The position numbers were made by a program, and so were the translations under genes. The notes under the pieces are model-generated. The model saw only the letters and a program-made list of their open reading frames with translations. It did not search any database and was not told the origin of the DNA. Shown here piece after piece: positions 1 to 29,463 of a stretch of 29,849 nt of DNA (within the stretch, counting starts at the first letter, position 1; each line of letters opens with the position of its first letter). Origin of the DNA: Hofstenia miamia (lineage: Eukaryota > Xenacoelomorpha > Acoela > Hofsteniidae). The stretch is from positions 848,906 to 878,754 of the forward strand of contig CABFPE010000271.1 in the NCBI GenBank assembly GCA_900660155.1, in the 5' to 3' direction.

Positions 1-29
<29 letters not shown>
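1..29. repeat. (AT)n microsatellite at window start
   Basis: Uninterrupted AT dinucleotides from the first base. It may continue outside the window. Confidence 0.9.
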
Positions 30-31
<2 letters not shown>

Positions 32-196
32 ACTACTAAAATGCAATTGACTAACATTTTACATGGACAGTACTACCCAAGATGAACTTAATGACATTTC
101 CTTTAATAAATATATTTCCAAACAACAAGTAATGTACATTTTGATTACGTTACTTGTTTTATGTGAAAATTGTCGTGTAGGGTAACGTCATGTAGG

Positions 197-292
197 GTAA
201 CGCGTTACTTCAAAAGTTTAGATGCGGACAAAATACTATTTACTGTAACGCGTTACTTCAAAAGTTTAGATGCGGACAAAACACTATTTACT
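197..292. repeat. 48-bp tandem duplication with 12-bp palindrome
   Basis: Units 197-244 and 245-292 differ at one base. Each opens with the perfect palindrome GTAACGCGTTAC. The word TGTAGGGTAACG stands just before the first unit and recurs in this kilobase, for example at 601-612. No coding role is recognised. Confidence 0.9.
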
Positions 293-13414
<13,122 letters not shown>

Positions 13415-16101
13415 TGCAAAATTTTAAATTCTAAAATTACTGAAAAATATAATTATTTTGTTCTTTACATTGAAAATTATAAACGTATGACGAAAATATG
13501 ATCACTCAATGGGAACGAATATATTCAGCAATAACGTAATATAAAGGCATTTTCATTGTACGGAATTTTAGCTAGGAAATTTAAAAATTGACAGTACTGC
13601 CACCTCTCCACTTATAAAATCCAACCCCGTACCGTTTGCGTTAATGACTTATTGTTGTTAGTATACAACATCTTTTAAAATTACTTCAACTTTATTTAAC
13701 TTGCACAGTTTTTTACTTTCTCTAGAAAATCGATACTTGTTTATCTAAGCATTTTTCTTACTTTCAATATCTTCATAGTGAACATTCGCAAATCCTGCTA
13801 TTAATGATCTATTATCTCCACTTCATTACATTTGTTCACATGAAATTTATCCTATTTGCTTGTACCTTGCTACCGCAAACATCATTTCTTCTCTTGTCGA
13901 TTTTTCCTTTATCAATCTTAGGTTCTTCTACATTGTCCCTTATACTACTATGGACATGCATTCTGTCATTTAATATGAACCCAGTTTCCAAAAAGTTAAG
14001 ATTACCTAAATCTTAGACTTTCTCAAAACATCTAAATAATAAATTGAAACTTGACATCTTCACCCTAATCTTGGAAATATAAAAACAGTATCATTGAAAA
14101 AATTTTGCAAATGTAATGTTATATATTGACTACGGACAGTGAATAATGTAATGATTTTTGAATTTTTTGAATCGAATATAGAATCATTTGTGAGGAAATG
14201 GTGAGCTAATAGTTGTATTTGACATTTAAATTGCAAATTACAAGGCCATAAAGAATCAACTTTTTACTATGATTGCCTTAAACAACTGTCTCTTTAAAGC
14301 AACAACATAAGGGACAAGCAATTATTAACAATAAGTTAATTACTTAAGGAAATTAAGCATTTTGAATTGAATTTCTCAACATCAAACAGTTTCTTCCACA
14401 TTATTATAATTAAACTAGAATATTTACACATAAGATTGTGCAAATACTAAAAAATAGCAAAATAAAAATGGATTAGTCAAGCATAAAAAAATTATGTAGA
14501 AATCAAATCTTAAATATACTGTTTATCATCTCAATACATCTCAAATATCTCGAGTTGGTATTTTTTAATACTACCTTCATAATCTTCATAATTACTAATC
14601 TTGATTTCAGTCTATAGTCCTACCCTTACAACTGAATCATAAATTCTGCAACAAAATCCCTAATGTTTTAAATTTGTTTTGTGTTCGAATTTAAAACTGC
14701 ATCTTATTACCGAAGTACTAAATTATTCTGGGAAACTACAGCAATAACACAATTGCAATCTAAACCATTATAAGGACCAAATCCAAAAGTGGACAATTAA
14801 ATGCATTAATTTATGTAATATAACAGCAATGGCTCGTTTCTTCTATCGAATCCTCTTCATATTAATCTACAGCTCCTACCATATTTCTAAATTACAATAT
14901 CTAAATACGTTATATCTTACAAATTCACACACTTTGCCTTATGCAGACATTTTCGTTGAATTCACACAAACCTTTTATAATTTATAATTAAGGCTATTTA
15001 TGTATTGTAAAATTATACTTTATTATTGATAGTGAAATAATTAGAACATTAAATTTGCAGTTTGTAAAATTACAAAAAGTTAAAAGGATTGCGAAACCAT
15101 TTTTTCTAATGCACAGACAAAATTATTACTAAAGAAAATACATTGCGATTGAAAAATATGATTCTATACGTAATTTTTAATTCAAAATTATGTCCCTTAA
15201 GAACAAAATATTTCCACTACATAACTGTTTTCACATATAATTTTACATCGTATATAACTCTTTCGCAAAAGTTTTGGCGAATTGTTGGCATGTTATGAAT
15301 CAGTTAGAGTATTTTTTAAAGAATATTCTCAGTGTTTTTCTAATTGCTAATCGAAAAAAATTGTTTTCAAAACAAAAATGTTTTTCTGAAAGATATGTTT
15401 CATTCAAATCCTCTTCCACTCAACATTGTGCTTTATTCAATTTCCATTTCTCTCAAACTGATGCTTCACTCAATGGTTGTCAAAATTTCTCAAAATGGAT
15501 TCCAAATATATCAAAATAGAAAACACAATAAAAGTAATAGCCATACAAAAAATTGAACTTTAGAAAAGGATATTAAATATAGCTTGAGATTAAATATAGC
15601 TTTTGTCTTATGGCAATGAACAGAGGTTCATTGAGCAAAGCTTTGAAATTTTTTTGTGTTTTTAGTGGTGCATTTGGTTGTATAATAAACTCACAATGCT
15701 TCTTATGAATTCAAGTTGTTCTCTCATAAACATCTTTTTCAAAAATAATCTGATTTGAGAAATTTGGAATTTGCATGCAAATTTGCATGCAAGTCTACTG
15801 CAATGGCACATCAAGAAAGTCATTTTCTGAGAGGCTAGTATTAGTAAAATTCCCCAACCACATATTACTGGATGATCAACTTGGCAGAAGGCAGCTAATT
15901 ATTAAATGGAAAATTCCATATTTATTGTCCTGATTGTTGCATAGCTAAGCAATAGCAAATCTGCATTGATTCCTAGGCTTAAGGACCTCATTAAATCATG
16001 ACAAAGAAATTAAGCAAGGGCTAGTAGATTTTGGTATTTGCAATAAGGATGACCAAAGAGCCTTCAAGAAATTGCAAGATTTCTTATGCAACAAAAACAA
16101 T
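13415..16101. other. 5' flank of RUVBL2, no second gene recognised
   Basis: Upstream sequence of RUVBL2 (5' UTR and promoter expected within the first few hundred bases). Open frames such as 13804-14016 and 15274-15556 change amino acids or stop positions between the two copies and match nothing known. A segment at about 14096-14329 is absent from the second copy. Confidence 0.6.
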
Positions 16102-16223
16102 TGTAGCATCCACTACCAACCTTTAACAGAGAGTAAATCATTCTTTTAAATCATTGTTCCTTGTTATATGTGGGTAGGGATGTACTGATGTTAACTTTCT
16201 ATTCCAACATGTGATGTATTATT

Positions 16224-16523
16224 CCCAGTAAACATAGAACAGTTGTAATGACATTGCTGAACAACATAATAACAGCACAAAAACGACATTACAAAACAAT
16301 GTTTTTTCAAAATAAAACAACAAACTATCAATAAAAATGCAGCTTTTAAAAAATTTATCTGTCATAATACTAAAATTATTCCTATTTTTAAATATTTTTT
16401 GCTAGATGGAATTATACACCACCACTAATCCTCACTATAAACACCACTCAAACAATTCAATGCCTATTAAATGCCATTACACCACAAAATCAACATTGTT
16501 ACAACAGTTCTATGTTTACTAGG
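16224..16523. mobile_element. Foldback/MITE-like element
   Basis: Inverted 33-bp arms (16224-16256 and 16491-16523) share AGTAAACATAGAAC and continue into a weaker match (GTTGTAA, ATTG). The 234-bp centre has no coding capacity and contains scattered ACATT/AATGT words that may extend the fold. Arms of the form CCYAGTAAACA are typical of short non-autonomous foldback elements. Confidence 0.6.
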
Positions 16524-16549
16524 TTGTTAACCTTTACTTAACTTAATGT

Positions 16550-17100
16550 AACTTGATGCTGTTTAGGTATACTACTATTGCAGTTCTTCTCCATGATTTG
16601 GCTATGGCCTCTGGCTGATTCTGACCTCTGAACCAATCCACATGTGTCTCCATCATCAATTGAGTAGCTCCAAGTCTCAGCACATCAAAGTACTTATGTG
16701 TTCCCTATCCTAACTCAGTGCTGCTCTCAATGCTGTTTGTAACTGACTTAAACTCAATTAGTAATGTGTAGTTATGATACTTCACAACCTGGCAATGTCA
16801 TTAGCTGCTTAATAAATATTACTTCAGCCATTACTGAAAACTATTGGCTTTAATTAATATAATTAGATAAAGTAAATAATCACTTGCAGCTTCCTACCTT
16901 ACATTTAAATAACAGTACATGCTCTGTCTATTTATCAGTCTATTTATAGGTCACCTAATTGACAATGTAATAGAAATATAACCTATGGTAGTCTATCCAG
17001 CCTTATCTCTGATATCAATTATTTAATACATGCAAATGAATGAATTGATAGTCAGCTAAATGGAGGAAAACTTCTATTTGTACACCTAACCTAAATGCAG
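16550..17100. repeat. Diverged dispersed repeat, copy 1
   Basis: Colinear with 18180-18715. Shared words include TATCCTARCTCAGTGC, CAGCCATTACTGAAA, GCAGCTTCCTAMCTTACATT and TTTATCAGTC, in the same order and similar spacing. The family is unknown. Confidence 0.65.
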
Positions 17101-17654
17101 GTTCATGGCTTGGATCAAGGACCCTCAAATCACTCCCAATGTGTGCCCAAATCACTACTACTGCATTTACTGTTTAGCTTGACATTAATTAATAATAAGC
17201 AAACCAAGTTAAATCTAAGAATAAGATTTCCAAAGAATTTACTTCAACAGTTTTCCAAATTGAATTCCACTCTATTTATACTATAATTCAAAAAGAACCT
17301 GTCATTTGAAATTTGAATTTAGTTTGTCTGCCAAAATGCTAAAAACAATGGAAGTGATTTTGCCCCCTTCATTTAGTCAAATTATTTGTCAACAAGTACT
17401 AATTTGCTATTTTGTTACTTAGTTGCATTTACAAGAATAATGATGATAATTAAACTTAAATTGTTTTTAATCAATAAATCATAATTCAATCTTAATACTC
17501 ACTGATCATCTGATCTTCTCTTCTTAGCAGCATTATTCTTTGGCTTATGCTACACACTCCTGGTGGTGTAAAGGAAAAATTGAGTAGCATTTAGTTAAGA
17601 ATGAGAATTTGCAAACAAATCATTAAAAGTGATGTACAGGAATACTGCATTAAG

Positions 17655-18179
17655 GAGAAAATTATCATTCAGTCAAGCCTGGTAAAATTGTGTGAGTTTG
17701 AGAGAGTTTTCTTAAGGTGTAAAGCATTTTTATGCTGCAACTATGACTGTTGAAAACAGTTAACCCTTGATTCAGATTGTTTAATCATATTTGACAAATA
17801 TGATGAAGCTTTTATAATGCATATCTTGGGAATATAATTGCATATCTTTATTAGTTTTACCACACTTTTATGTCATAAATATCACATTTTTTAGTGCATA
17901 TTTATTCTGACAATTTCCAACAGAGTCATTGGTTGACAAACATGCTTATAAAGCAATTATTAGTTTTAGAAATAATTTGGCTCTGTTCCAGACTTGCTTA
18001 CTTTCCCATTTGAAAGCTACTTTATTTAGATTCTGTCTCCTGTCTTCTTGTAACATCCTCTACCAGTCATCATTACTATTTATCTCTTGCTACTGTATAA
18101 CACTAGTCATAGTTTTGTGGGTAGGGATTCACCTGATTAGATACTGTTTGGCTTTTGTTTCTATTAAAACAATGTAACT
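17655..18179. other. AT-rich spacer, nothing recognised
   Basis: Sequence between the end of similarity to the second copy and the second dispersed repeat. An 82-codon plus-strand frame at 17929-18177 has no recognisable features beyond hydrophobic stretches and is not called as a gene. Confidence 0.4.
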
Positions 18180-18715
18180 AGATGTAACTGCTCACTATTT
18201 AGGCGATGAAGCCATGCAGCAGTTTCTCCAATGATCAATAGTGGGCATCTGCCCAAAGCTGATCTCCACATCCAGTTTCACCAACTCCTTTGATGTTCCA
18301 TTTGATTGAGTTCCCTGCCTCAACTCATCAATACTATTTATGTGTACCTTATCCTAGCTCAGTGCATACTCAATATATGACACAATTCAACTTAAGCTCC
18401 ATTTTATAAAAGTGTTTTATTTGTTTGCAACCTGACTTGTTACTAGCTGCTCATTTAATATTACATGCAGCCATTACTGAAATATATTGGCATCTCTAAA
18501 TATATTAGTTTTGAGCAGCTTCCTAACTTACATTTATAAATTAATACATGTACAGTCACTTTATCAGTCATTATTGGTCATTAATTTGGATCTAAAATAG
18601 TATTAATATATTTCCTAAGTTTTGGTCATCCAACCATTTGTTCGCACTTAATTATTTTGATACATGTATTAAGTAGGCTAATTGAGAAAAAACCACTATA
18701 CCTAACTTATGTGCT
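18180..18715. repeat. Diverged dispersed repeat, copy 2
   Basis: Second member of the repeat described at 16550-17100, same orientation, clearly more diverged than the two haplotype-like copies. It lies just before the assembly gap. Confidence 0.65.
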
Positions 18716-18844
18716 CTCTGGTGCATCTAGCAAAATAGGTAAGTTGCTGCTCTCTGTTTTTGCTACTCTTCTTATATGACTTTTCATCTCTGGTGATAGC
18801 TTTTGATATGCATTGTTTCTGTGTTCCCATGAAATAATGAAATA

Positions 18845-19844
18845 NNNNNNNNNNNNNNNNNNNNNNNNNNNNNNNNNNNNNNNNNNNNNNNNNNNNNNNN
18901 NNNNNNNNNNNNNNNNNNNNNNNNNNNNNNNNNNNNNNNNNNNNNNNNNNNNNNNNNNNNNNNNNNNNNNNNNNNNNNNNNNNNNNNNNNNNNNNNNNNN
19001 NNNNNNNNNNNNNNNNNNNNNNNNNNNNNNNNNNNNNNNNNNNNNNNNNNNNNNNNNNNNNNNNNNNNNNNNNNNNNNNNNNNNNNNNNNNNNNNNNNNN
19101 NNNNNNNNNNNNNNNNNNNNNNNNNNNNNNNNNNNNNNNNNNNNNNNNNNNNNNNNNNNNNNNNNNNNNNNNNNNNNNNNNNNNNNNNNNNNNNNNNNNN
19201 NNNNNNNNNNNNNNNNNNNNNNNNNNNNNNNNNNNNNNNNNNNNNNNNNNNNNNNNNNNNNNNNNNNNNNNNNNNNNNNNNNNNNNNNNNNNNNNNNNNN
19301 NNNNNNNNNNNNNNNNNNNNNNNNNNNNNNNNNNNNNNNNNNNNNNNNNNNNNNNNNNNNNNNNNNNNNNNNNNNNNNNNNNNNNNNNNNNNNNNNNNNN
19401 NNNNNNNNNNNNNNNNNNNNNNNNNNNNNNNNNNNNNNNNNNNNNNNNNNNNNNNNNNNNNNNNNNNNNNNNNNNNNNNNNNNNNNNNNNNNNNNNNNNN
19501 NNNNNNNNNNNNNNNNNNNNNNNNNNNNNNNNNNNNNNNNNNNNNNNNNNNNNNNNNNNNNNNNNNNNNNNNNNNNNNNNNNNNNNNNNNNNNNNNNNNN
19601 NNNNNNNNNNNNNNNNNNNNNNNNNNNNNNNNNNNNNNNNNNNNNNNNNNNNNNNNNNNNNNNNNNNNNNNNNNNNNNNNNNNNNNNNNNNNNNNNNNNN
19701 NNNNNNNNNNNNNNNNNNNNNNNNNNNNNNNNNNNNNNNNNNNNNNNNNNNNNNNNNNNNNNNNNNNNNNNNNNNNNNNNNNNNNNNNNNNNNNNNNNNN
19801 NNNNNNNNNNNNNNNNNNNNNNNNNNNNNNNNNNNNNNNNNNNN
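18845..19844. other. Assembly gap (1,000 N)
   Basis: Exactly 1,000 undetermined bases, a round number that suggests a placeholder of unknown size joining two contigs. Confidence 0.97.
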
Positions 19845-20847
19845 GACTACCACTGGTAATTTTACACATGGAAGCGGGTCAATAAACTAGAAAAATTCAA
19901 GTTTTGTGTGTTCAAGATTTTAGGCCATTTAAATAAACAAAGAAACTTAAACGGCAATATCATCAGTACACTATATGATAATAAAACACACTATCATATA
20001 TTGTATCTGTAAGGAAAACGTGTATATAGAGAAACAGGAGCGCAATAAGGGCAATATTGGGTCCTTAAAATGCAGCGAGACAATACATTAAAGGCATGAC
20101 AATAAAAGTTGGATGATAAAACTGATTATATGCATAAAATGTGGTTAATGTCATCAACAAAGAGTTTCAAATATCTTGATAAATTTAACATTTAGGTTAT
20201 AATGAGAACATAATTTAATAATCAAGTTCGATAGGGTGTGAAAAGTTACAATACATCAAAAAGAGCTTGTTATGATTTGAATGCGTTGAAGACAAAGTTA
20301 TTGAACAAGTAGCATAAAACAATTCACAATGTCGTTCTAAATGACCCTTGGATCATAGAAGTGAAACAAAGAAATTAAGTTGCATTTCAGCCGTTTATAT
20401 TTGAGGAAACGCAATTTAATATTAAGAAACAGCTATAATTAGGGAGATTCCAATTTCATTCAAATGATATTAAAAAGCATAAAATATATCACATGATACA
20501 ATATGTTTTCCAAACGTTAACTGCAACAATCTGCGATTTTATTGATTATACTTCTCTCGCCAATTACAATGGAAAATACGTAAACAAGACATTATAGAAA
20601 CAATATAGAAAAAAGGGTCACTCCAAACTTCTTAAGGATGAAGAAACACTAAAACACCCAAGTATAAAATTGCAAGAAATAATAAGTAATTTCATTATGA
20701 GCATGTTAACTGCTCGCAAGAAAGCAGGAGATATGAATAATTTGAAACTTTGCAATGCAATTTCATTCTAAAATTCGATCGAATGACACTATCTAATAAT
20801 CGCAAAAACCGATGTGAATCAGTGTTATTACAAACAATTAAATCCTA

Positions 20848-23807
<2,960 letters not shown>

Positions 23808-26249
23808 TGCAAAATTTTAAATTCTAAAATTACTGAAAAATATAATTATTTTATTCTTTACATTGAAAATTATAAACTTATGACGAACTGATAAAATATG
23901 AACAATCACTCAATGGGAACGAATATATTCAGCAATAACATAATATAAAGGGATTTTCATCCGACTGAATTTTAGGTCAGGAAATTTAAAAATTGACAGA
24001 GTCTCACATTACTGCCACCTCTCCACTTATAAAATCCAACCACGTACCGTTTGCGTTATTTACTTATTGTTGTTAGTATTCAACATCTGTTAAAATTACT
24101 CCAACTTTATTCAACTTGCACATTTTTTTACTTTCTCTAGAAAATCGATACTTGCTTATCTAAGCGTTTTTCTTACTTTCAATATTTCTTTTTTTGACAC
24201 CGTCATATCTACAGCTTATCATTTTTAGGAGTCTTCATGCTCAACATTCGCAAATCCTGCTATTAATGATCTACTATCTCCACTTCATTACATTTGTTCA
24301 CATGAAATTTATCCTATTTGCTTGTACCTTGCTACCGCAAACATCATTTCTTCTCTTGTCGATTTTTTCTTTATCAATCTTATATTCTTCTACATTGTCC
24401 CTTATACTACTATGGGTATGCATTCTGTCATTTAATATGAACCCAGTTTCCAAAAAGTTAAAATTACCTAAACCTCAGACTTTCTCAAAACCTCTAAATA
24501 ATAAATTGAAACTTGACATTTTCACGCTAATCTTGGAAATATAAAACAACAGTATCATTCAATAAGTTAATTACTTAAGGAAATTAAGCATTTTGAATTG
24601 AATTCATCAACATCAAAAAGTTTCCTCCACATTATTATAATTAAACTAGAATATTTATACATAATACTGTGCACATACTAAAAAATAGCAAAATAGAAAT
24701 GGATTAGTCGAGCATAAAAAATTTAGTTAGAAATCAAAGTATAAAAAATTGACAAGCCACCTACTACGTTGAAATGCATTATGATTTTCATTGTCTAGTC
24801 TGGCAAGCAAAGTTGTCAATAAATACTATACAAGATATTATTTATTCGTTGAATTTATTGCTCACATATATTCCTCTCACTCATCTTAAATATACTGTTT
24901 ACCATCTCAATACATCTCAAATATCTTGAGTTGGTATTTTTTAATACTACCTTCATAATCTTGATTTCAATCTATAGTCCTACCCTAAGCTTCTTACATC
25001 TGTATCATAAATTCTGCAAGAAAATCTCTAATGTTTTAAATTTGTTTTGTGCTCGAATTTAAAACTGCATTTTATTACATAAGTACTAAATTATTCAGGG
25101 AAAACTACAGCAATAACACAATTGCAATCTAAACCAATATAAGGACCAAATCCAAAAGTGGACAATTAAATGCAATAATTTTTAAAATATAACAGCAATG
25201 GCTCGTTTCTTCTATCGAATCATCTTCATATTAAGCTATGCCTTGATCTACAGCTCCTACCATATTTCCAAATTACAATATCTAAATACGTTATCTCTTA
25301 CAAATTCACACGCTTTGCCTTATGCAGATATTTTCGTTGCACTCACACAAACCTTTTATAATTTATAATTAAGGCTATTTATGTATTGTAAAATTATATT
25401 TTATTATTGATAGTGAAATAATTAAAATATTAAACTTGCAGTTTGTAAAATTACAAAAAGTTATAAAGATTGCGAAACCATTTTTTCTAATGCACAAACA
25501 AAATTATTAGTAAAGAAAATACATTGCGATTGAAAAATATGATTCTATACGTAATTTTTAATTCAAAATTATGTCCCTTAAGAACAAAATATTTCCACTA
25601 CATAACTGTTTTCACATATAATTTTACATCGTATATAACTCTTTCGCAAAAGATTTTTGGCGAATTGTTGGCTTGTTATGAATCAGTTTGAGTATTTTTT
25701 TAAGAATATTCTCAGTGTTTTTCTAATTGCTAAGCGAAAAAAAATTGTTTTCAATTGATAAGCAAGTCGTTCAAACGTTTTATTAAAATATGTTCCATGC
25801 AATACAAAAATGTTTTTCTGAAAGATATGTTTCATTCAAATCACCTTCCACTCAATGTTGTGCTTTATTCAATTTCCATTTCTCTCAAACTGATGCGTCA
25901 CTCAATGGTTGTCAAAATTTCTCAAAATAGATTCCAAATATATCAAGATAGAAAACACCATAAAAGTAATAGCCTTACAAAAAATTGAACTTTAGCAAAT
26001 GATATTAAATATAGCTTGATATTAAATGTAGCTTTTGTCTTATGGCAATGAACAGAGGTTCTTTAAATTGGTGCTCTTCAAAGTAGCTTAATTATAATTG
26101 AGCAAAGCTTTGAATATTTTTTTGTGTTTTTAGTGATGCATTTGGTTGTATAATAAACTCACAATGCTTCTTATCAATTCAAGTTGTTCTCTCATAAACA
26201 TCTTTTTCAAAAAGAATCTGATTTGAGAAATTTGAAATTTGCATGCAAA
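23808..26249. other. RUVBL2 5' flank, second copy
   Basis: Parallels 13415-15790. Extra blocks lie at about 24190-24240 and 24739-24884, and the first-copy segment 14096-14329 is missing. The plus-strand frame 24194-24544 carries several amino-acid changes relative to the first copy and is treated as non-coding. Confidence 0.7.
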
Positions 26250-27880
26250 ATATTTGACATCAATCTTAAGCACCTCCACTAAATGCATGTTTAGTTTATT
26301 TTAGTGGTATATTAAAATATTTCCTTGGCAAAATAATGGCCTAAGTTCCTTCTTATGCATAGGCTCAACATAATGAAAAAAAATTGCACAGCATAGTATA
26401 TATTGCTGGACAACACATGCTTGTGTTTATGTCCAAAATGATACATGTTATTTGCATAACTCATAATTTCAATTTACCATTGAATTCATGTCAACATTTT
26501 AGTCAAAGGTCAACAACTGATGTCCTTTCTGAAAAAAGTCTACTGCAATTCCCCATCAAGAAAGTCATTTTCTGAGAGGCTAGTATTAGTAAAATTCCCC
26601 AACCACCAATTACTGGATGATCAACTTGGAAAATTCCACATTTATTGTCCTGATTGTTGCATAGCTAAGCAATAGCAAGTCTGCATTGATTTCTAGGTTT
26701 AAGGATCTCATTAAATCATGACAAAGAAATTAAGCAAGGGCTTGTAGATTTTGGTATTTGCAATAAGGATGACCAAATAGACTTCAAGAAATTGCAAGAT
26801 TGCTTATGCAACAAAACAATAATGGTGGTGTAAAGGAAAAATTGAGTAGCATTTAGGTAAGAATGAGAATTTGTAAAAAAATCATTAAAAGTGATGTACA
26901 GGAATACTGCAAGGTTTTTGCATTTTCCATAGCAAAAAGTGGGATATATATATATAAGTAGTTAAAGAGAGTGCTAGCCTGTTCCAATATGACACCTATG
27001 GCTATTTGCCATGTTGAAATGAAATAATTTTATTGGACGCCATCTAGTGACGAAATACTTTTGGAAAAATTTAATTTAGCAAATTTATTTTTAGAAAATC
27101 TGCTCAGACTGAAGTTGGAATTTTTTATTTCTAGGATTTAGGCAAACTGATATATTTTATGACAAATTTCACTTGGAGCATGTTTGTTGTAAAAATGTTT
27201 AAACATGCAATGCTCTGTATTGAGGAAAATAATTTATAGATGTAAAAGCCAACACTTGGGTATAACATTTGTATAGACATATATTTCAACATATATTAAA
27301 ATTAATCAAGGATATGTATGTAAAAGGTAGAAAACACCAATTTCTTTAGCAATTGTGTATAAATTGTACTAATGTAAAAGCATGCATTACACAATGACTC
27401 TGAGTGATGAAGTTCTTAAGACGTGTTTGTTGTGACAATGTTTAATGATGCAACAAGGAATATAATTGATAGAAGCAAAACTCATTTTCCAGTGATATCC
27501 AAATACAAATTGGAGAAATATTTTGATAAACTTAAACACTATAGTCACATGAAATAGACATACATTTTCAAAAATGAGATAGAAATATCTGCTAAAGCAT
27601 ATGAAATATACCATTGATAATATGCATGACAAAGAGAAGTTCATTTTCACCAATATCCAAAATAAAAAATGGAATAAATATTTGCAATGCTTAGGAATTA
27701 CATGAGAAACACAACATATTGTATATGAGCTGTTTTTGTGCAGACCAAGTTGTTGTGCAGAGCTTCACTGCATCTAGGAAAATTTCACAGAAGTATCACC
27801 ATTTATTTTTCATAGTTGACATGGGAAATTACAACATCCAAACTTGTTATCCATATTATTCAGTTTATTGTATACTGATG

Positions 27881-27922
27881 TATCCATAATAGTAATGCAT
27901 TAATTTGCCGTTGCAAAATTAC
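27881..27922. repeat. 42-bp direct repeat, copy 1
   Basis: Starts TATCCATAATAGTA and ends CAAAATTAC. It is paired with 28060-28101, 179 bp downstream. Confidence 0.7.
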
Positions 27923-28059
27923 TGTGCTTTCATGTTGAATTAGTCTTTCTAAACTCAAAAAATGTTTGTAAATACTGTATTATTAAAATGCAAAAAATCC
28001 AAGTCCTTGGTAATTAAAAGACAAGTTGCTAAGAATTTTGAAATACAAAGGGCATTTAA

Positions 28060-28101
28060 GTATCCATAATAGTACTGCATTAATTCACCCATCCAAAATT
28101 A
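28060..28101. repeat. 42-bp direct repeat, copy 2
   Basis: Same start and end words as 27881-27922 with several internal differences. It ends shortly before the long inverted repeat begins. Confidence 0.7.
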
Positions 28102-28119
28102 CGTGTTCACCCAAAACAC

Positions 28120-28505
28120 TGTTTCATTTCTACACAACAAATTAAGAGATTCAATAAATTTAATCATTTATTCATTTGTAAGGTTTCCTTCTGTAAAGCC
28201 AATGTTATGAAAATTGCATTTGTACCAGTTGAATGTAATTGGATATAATGAGGGAGATGTTCAAAATTTTCCTTTGATTGCCTTAGTGTAATAATGTATA
28301 TTTTGTTATCCAACAAATGAATACTTCTTTAATATAGTAAATGTTGCTGTAAGCATTTCACACAACTAAAAAACATGTTAGATTTCAAACAAGGTATCAT
28401 GATTGATAAAACAACCAACTGCATGTTACATGTTTATCAACTTTTGCACATTTTTCACCTTATTTTGTTTATGACTTTGTGTTTCTGCATACATTATGGG
28501 GGTTT
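28120..28505. repeat. Long inverted repeat, left arm
   Basis: 386 bp matching the reverse complement of 29464-29849 almost throughout, with scattered substitutions. No coding sequence was recognised in either arm. Confidence 0.9.
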
Positions 28506-29463
28506 GGGGGGATGGTTGAATTTCTCCACTCTTGGTAAGATATTTTTACAGTTCAATAGTGAATATTTTATGATTAAGCAAATTTTTAGTTGGAAATTGA
28601 TTGCTTTATATGTTAAATATTAATAACATCAAAAAAATTTTCTAGAGAAACTTGATTTGCAAATGAAAATACTACATACATTATCAATGCAATGTGTGAA
28701 GAAACTAAATTACAATTGAAAAAATGTTTGTGAAAACAGTAAAAAAGAATTTCTTCTTTCATATCATTAAAAACACCAAGTCCTTCACATTAGATAACAA
28801 CTAATTTGATGTTGGAAGAGAACACATATTAACATTATCAGTGATAAATTCATTATCTTTTAATGATTAAAAGCACCTGATACTTATTTAACAATAATTT
28901 GATTTTGGTCAAGCCCTATAATTCAAATCTCTTAGCAAGAAATGAATTGCAAAAATAAATTAATAAGATAATTAACTTGAAAACATAAATTTACCAAAAA
29001 ATTTATAATAAATAATTAGTAAAATAGAATTATTTTTTAAAATAGTGGTGATGTTTACAAAATTTCTTTGTTCTTTGTTCTAGTTTACACATCATAGTCA
29101 ACATGGTTTTGGTTTTTCATTAAAGACATTTTCGCTTTAACAGATTTATTTATTAAGTAATCATCTTGATGTGCAAGAGATGTAAAGTGCTAATGGTTTT
29201 GGAGCAGGAAATTCAAATTGATTTTTCATTTTAAATGTTAAAAGATCAAATTACTATGGTTCTAAATTTTTGTGTGCAAATAATACACTATAAACTAACT
29301 TTGTTTACCAATTTACAAACATTTACACATTTAGAATGGCAAATGCATCATGTAGTTTACAAAATTAACCATTGGAAATCATATCTAATGATGGAAAAAT
29401 CATCATCAACTATGAATAATGAATGTGTCATCTTATTTAGGTATTAAAGTAACAAAGGTAGAA
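28506..29463. other. Spacer of the long inverted repeat
   Basis: About 958 bp of AT-rich sequence between the arms. It carries degenerate copies of a CCAAGTCCTT-containing motif (near 28770) also found outside the arms near 28000. No transposase or other domain was recognised. Confidence 0.5.

Larger units (their letters stand above)
16102..17554. repeat. 1.45-kb insertion relative to the second copy
   Basis: Present in the first copy and absent at about 26820-26823 in the second. The block starts with TGTAGCAT and ends with ATGCTACA, an 8-bp inverted match at the indel edges. It contains the foldback element at 16224-16523 and one copy of a roughly 550-bp repeat. No transposase was recognised and no target duplication is clear. 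Confidence 0.5.
26911..28119. other. AT-rich region with degenerate direct repeats, no gene recognised
   Basis: A short TA run lies near 26944-26956. Degenerate direct repeats include about 27479-27535 with 27636-27692 (sharing TTCATTTTC and ATATCCAAA) and 27881-27922 with 28060-28101. No frame matches a known protein. Confidence 0.5.

Noticed and set aside
13610..13622. TATA-like TTATAAG on the minus strand upstream of RUVBL2
   Set aside because: In sequence this AT-rich the match is expected by chance. It is kept in the second copy, but so is most of the flank, so no promoter is called.
13804..14016. Hydrophobic plus-strand frame, longer (116 codons) in the second copy at 24194-24544
   Set aside because: Between the copies it has several amino-acid changes in 70 codons, a different stop and a different start context, while real exons differ only silently. 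It also has low-complexity Leu/Ile/Ser content typical of T-rich non-coding DNA.
15274..15556. Overlapping plus-strand frames, related to 25755-25988
   Set aside because: The start region is replaced by an insertion in the second copy, amino acids change freely, and no domain is seen.
18702..19869. Three long frames of 348-383 codons
   Set aside because: They consist of undetermined bases (N gap) and carry no information.
28375..28623. 82-codon plus-strand frame at the inverted-repeat boundary
   Set aside because: It runs from the arm into the spacer, has no recognisable domain, and is not preserved in the opposite arm.
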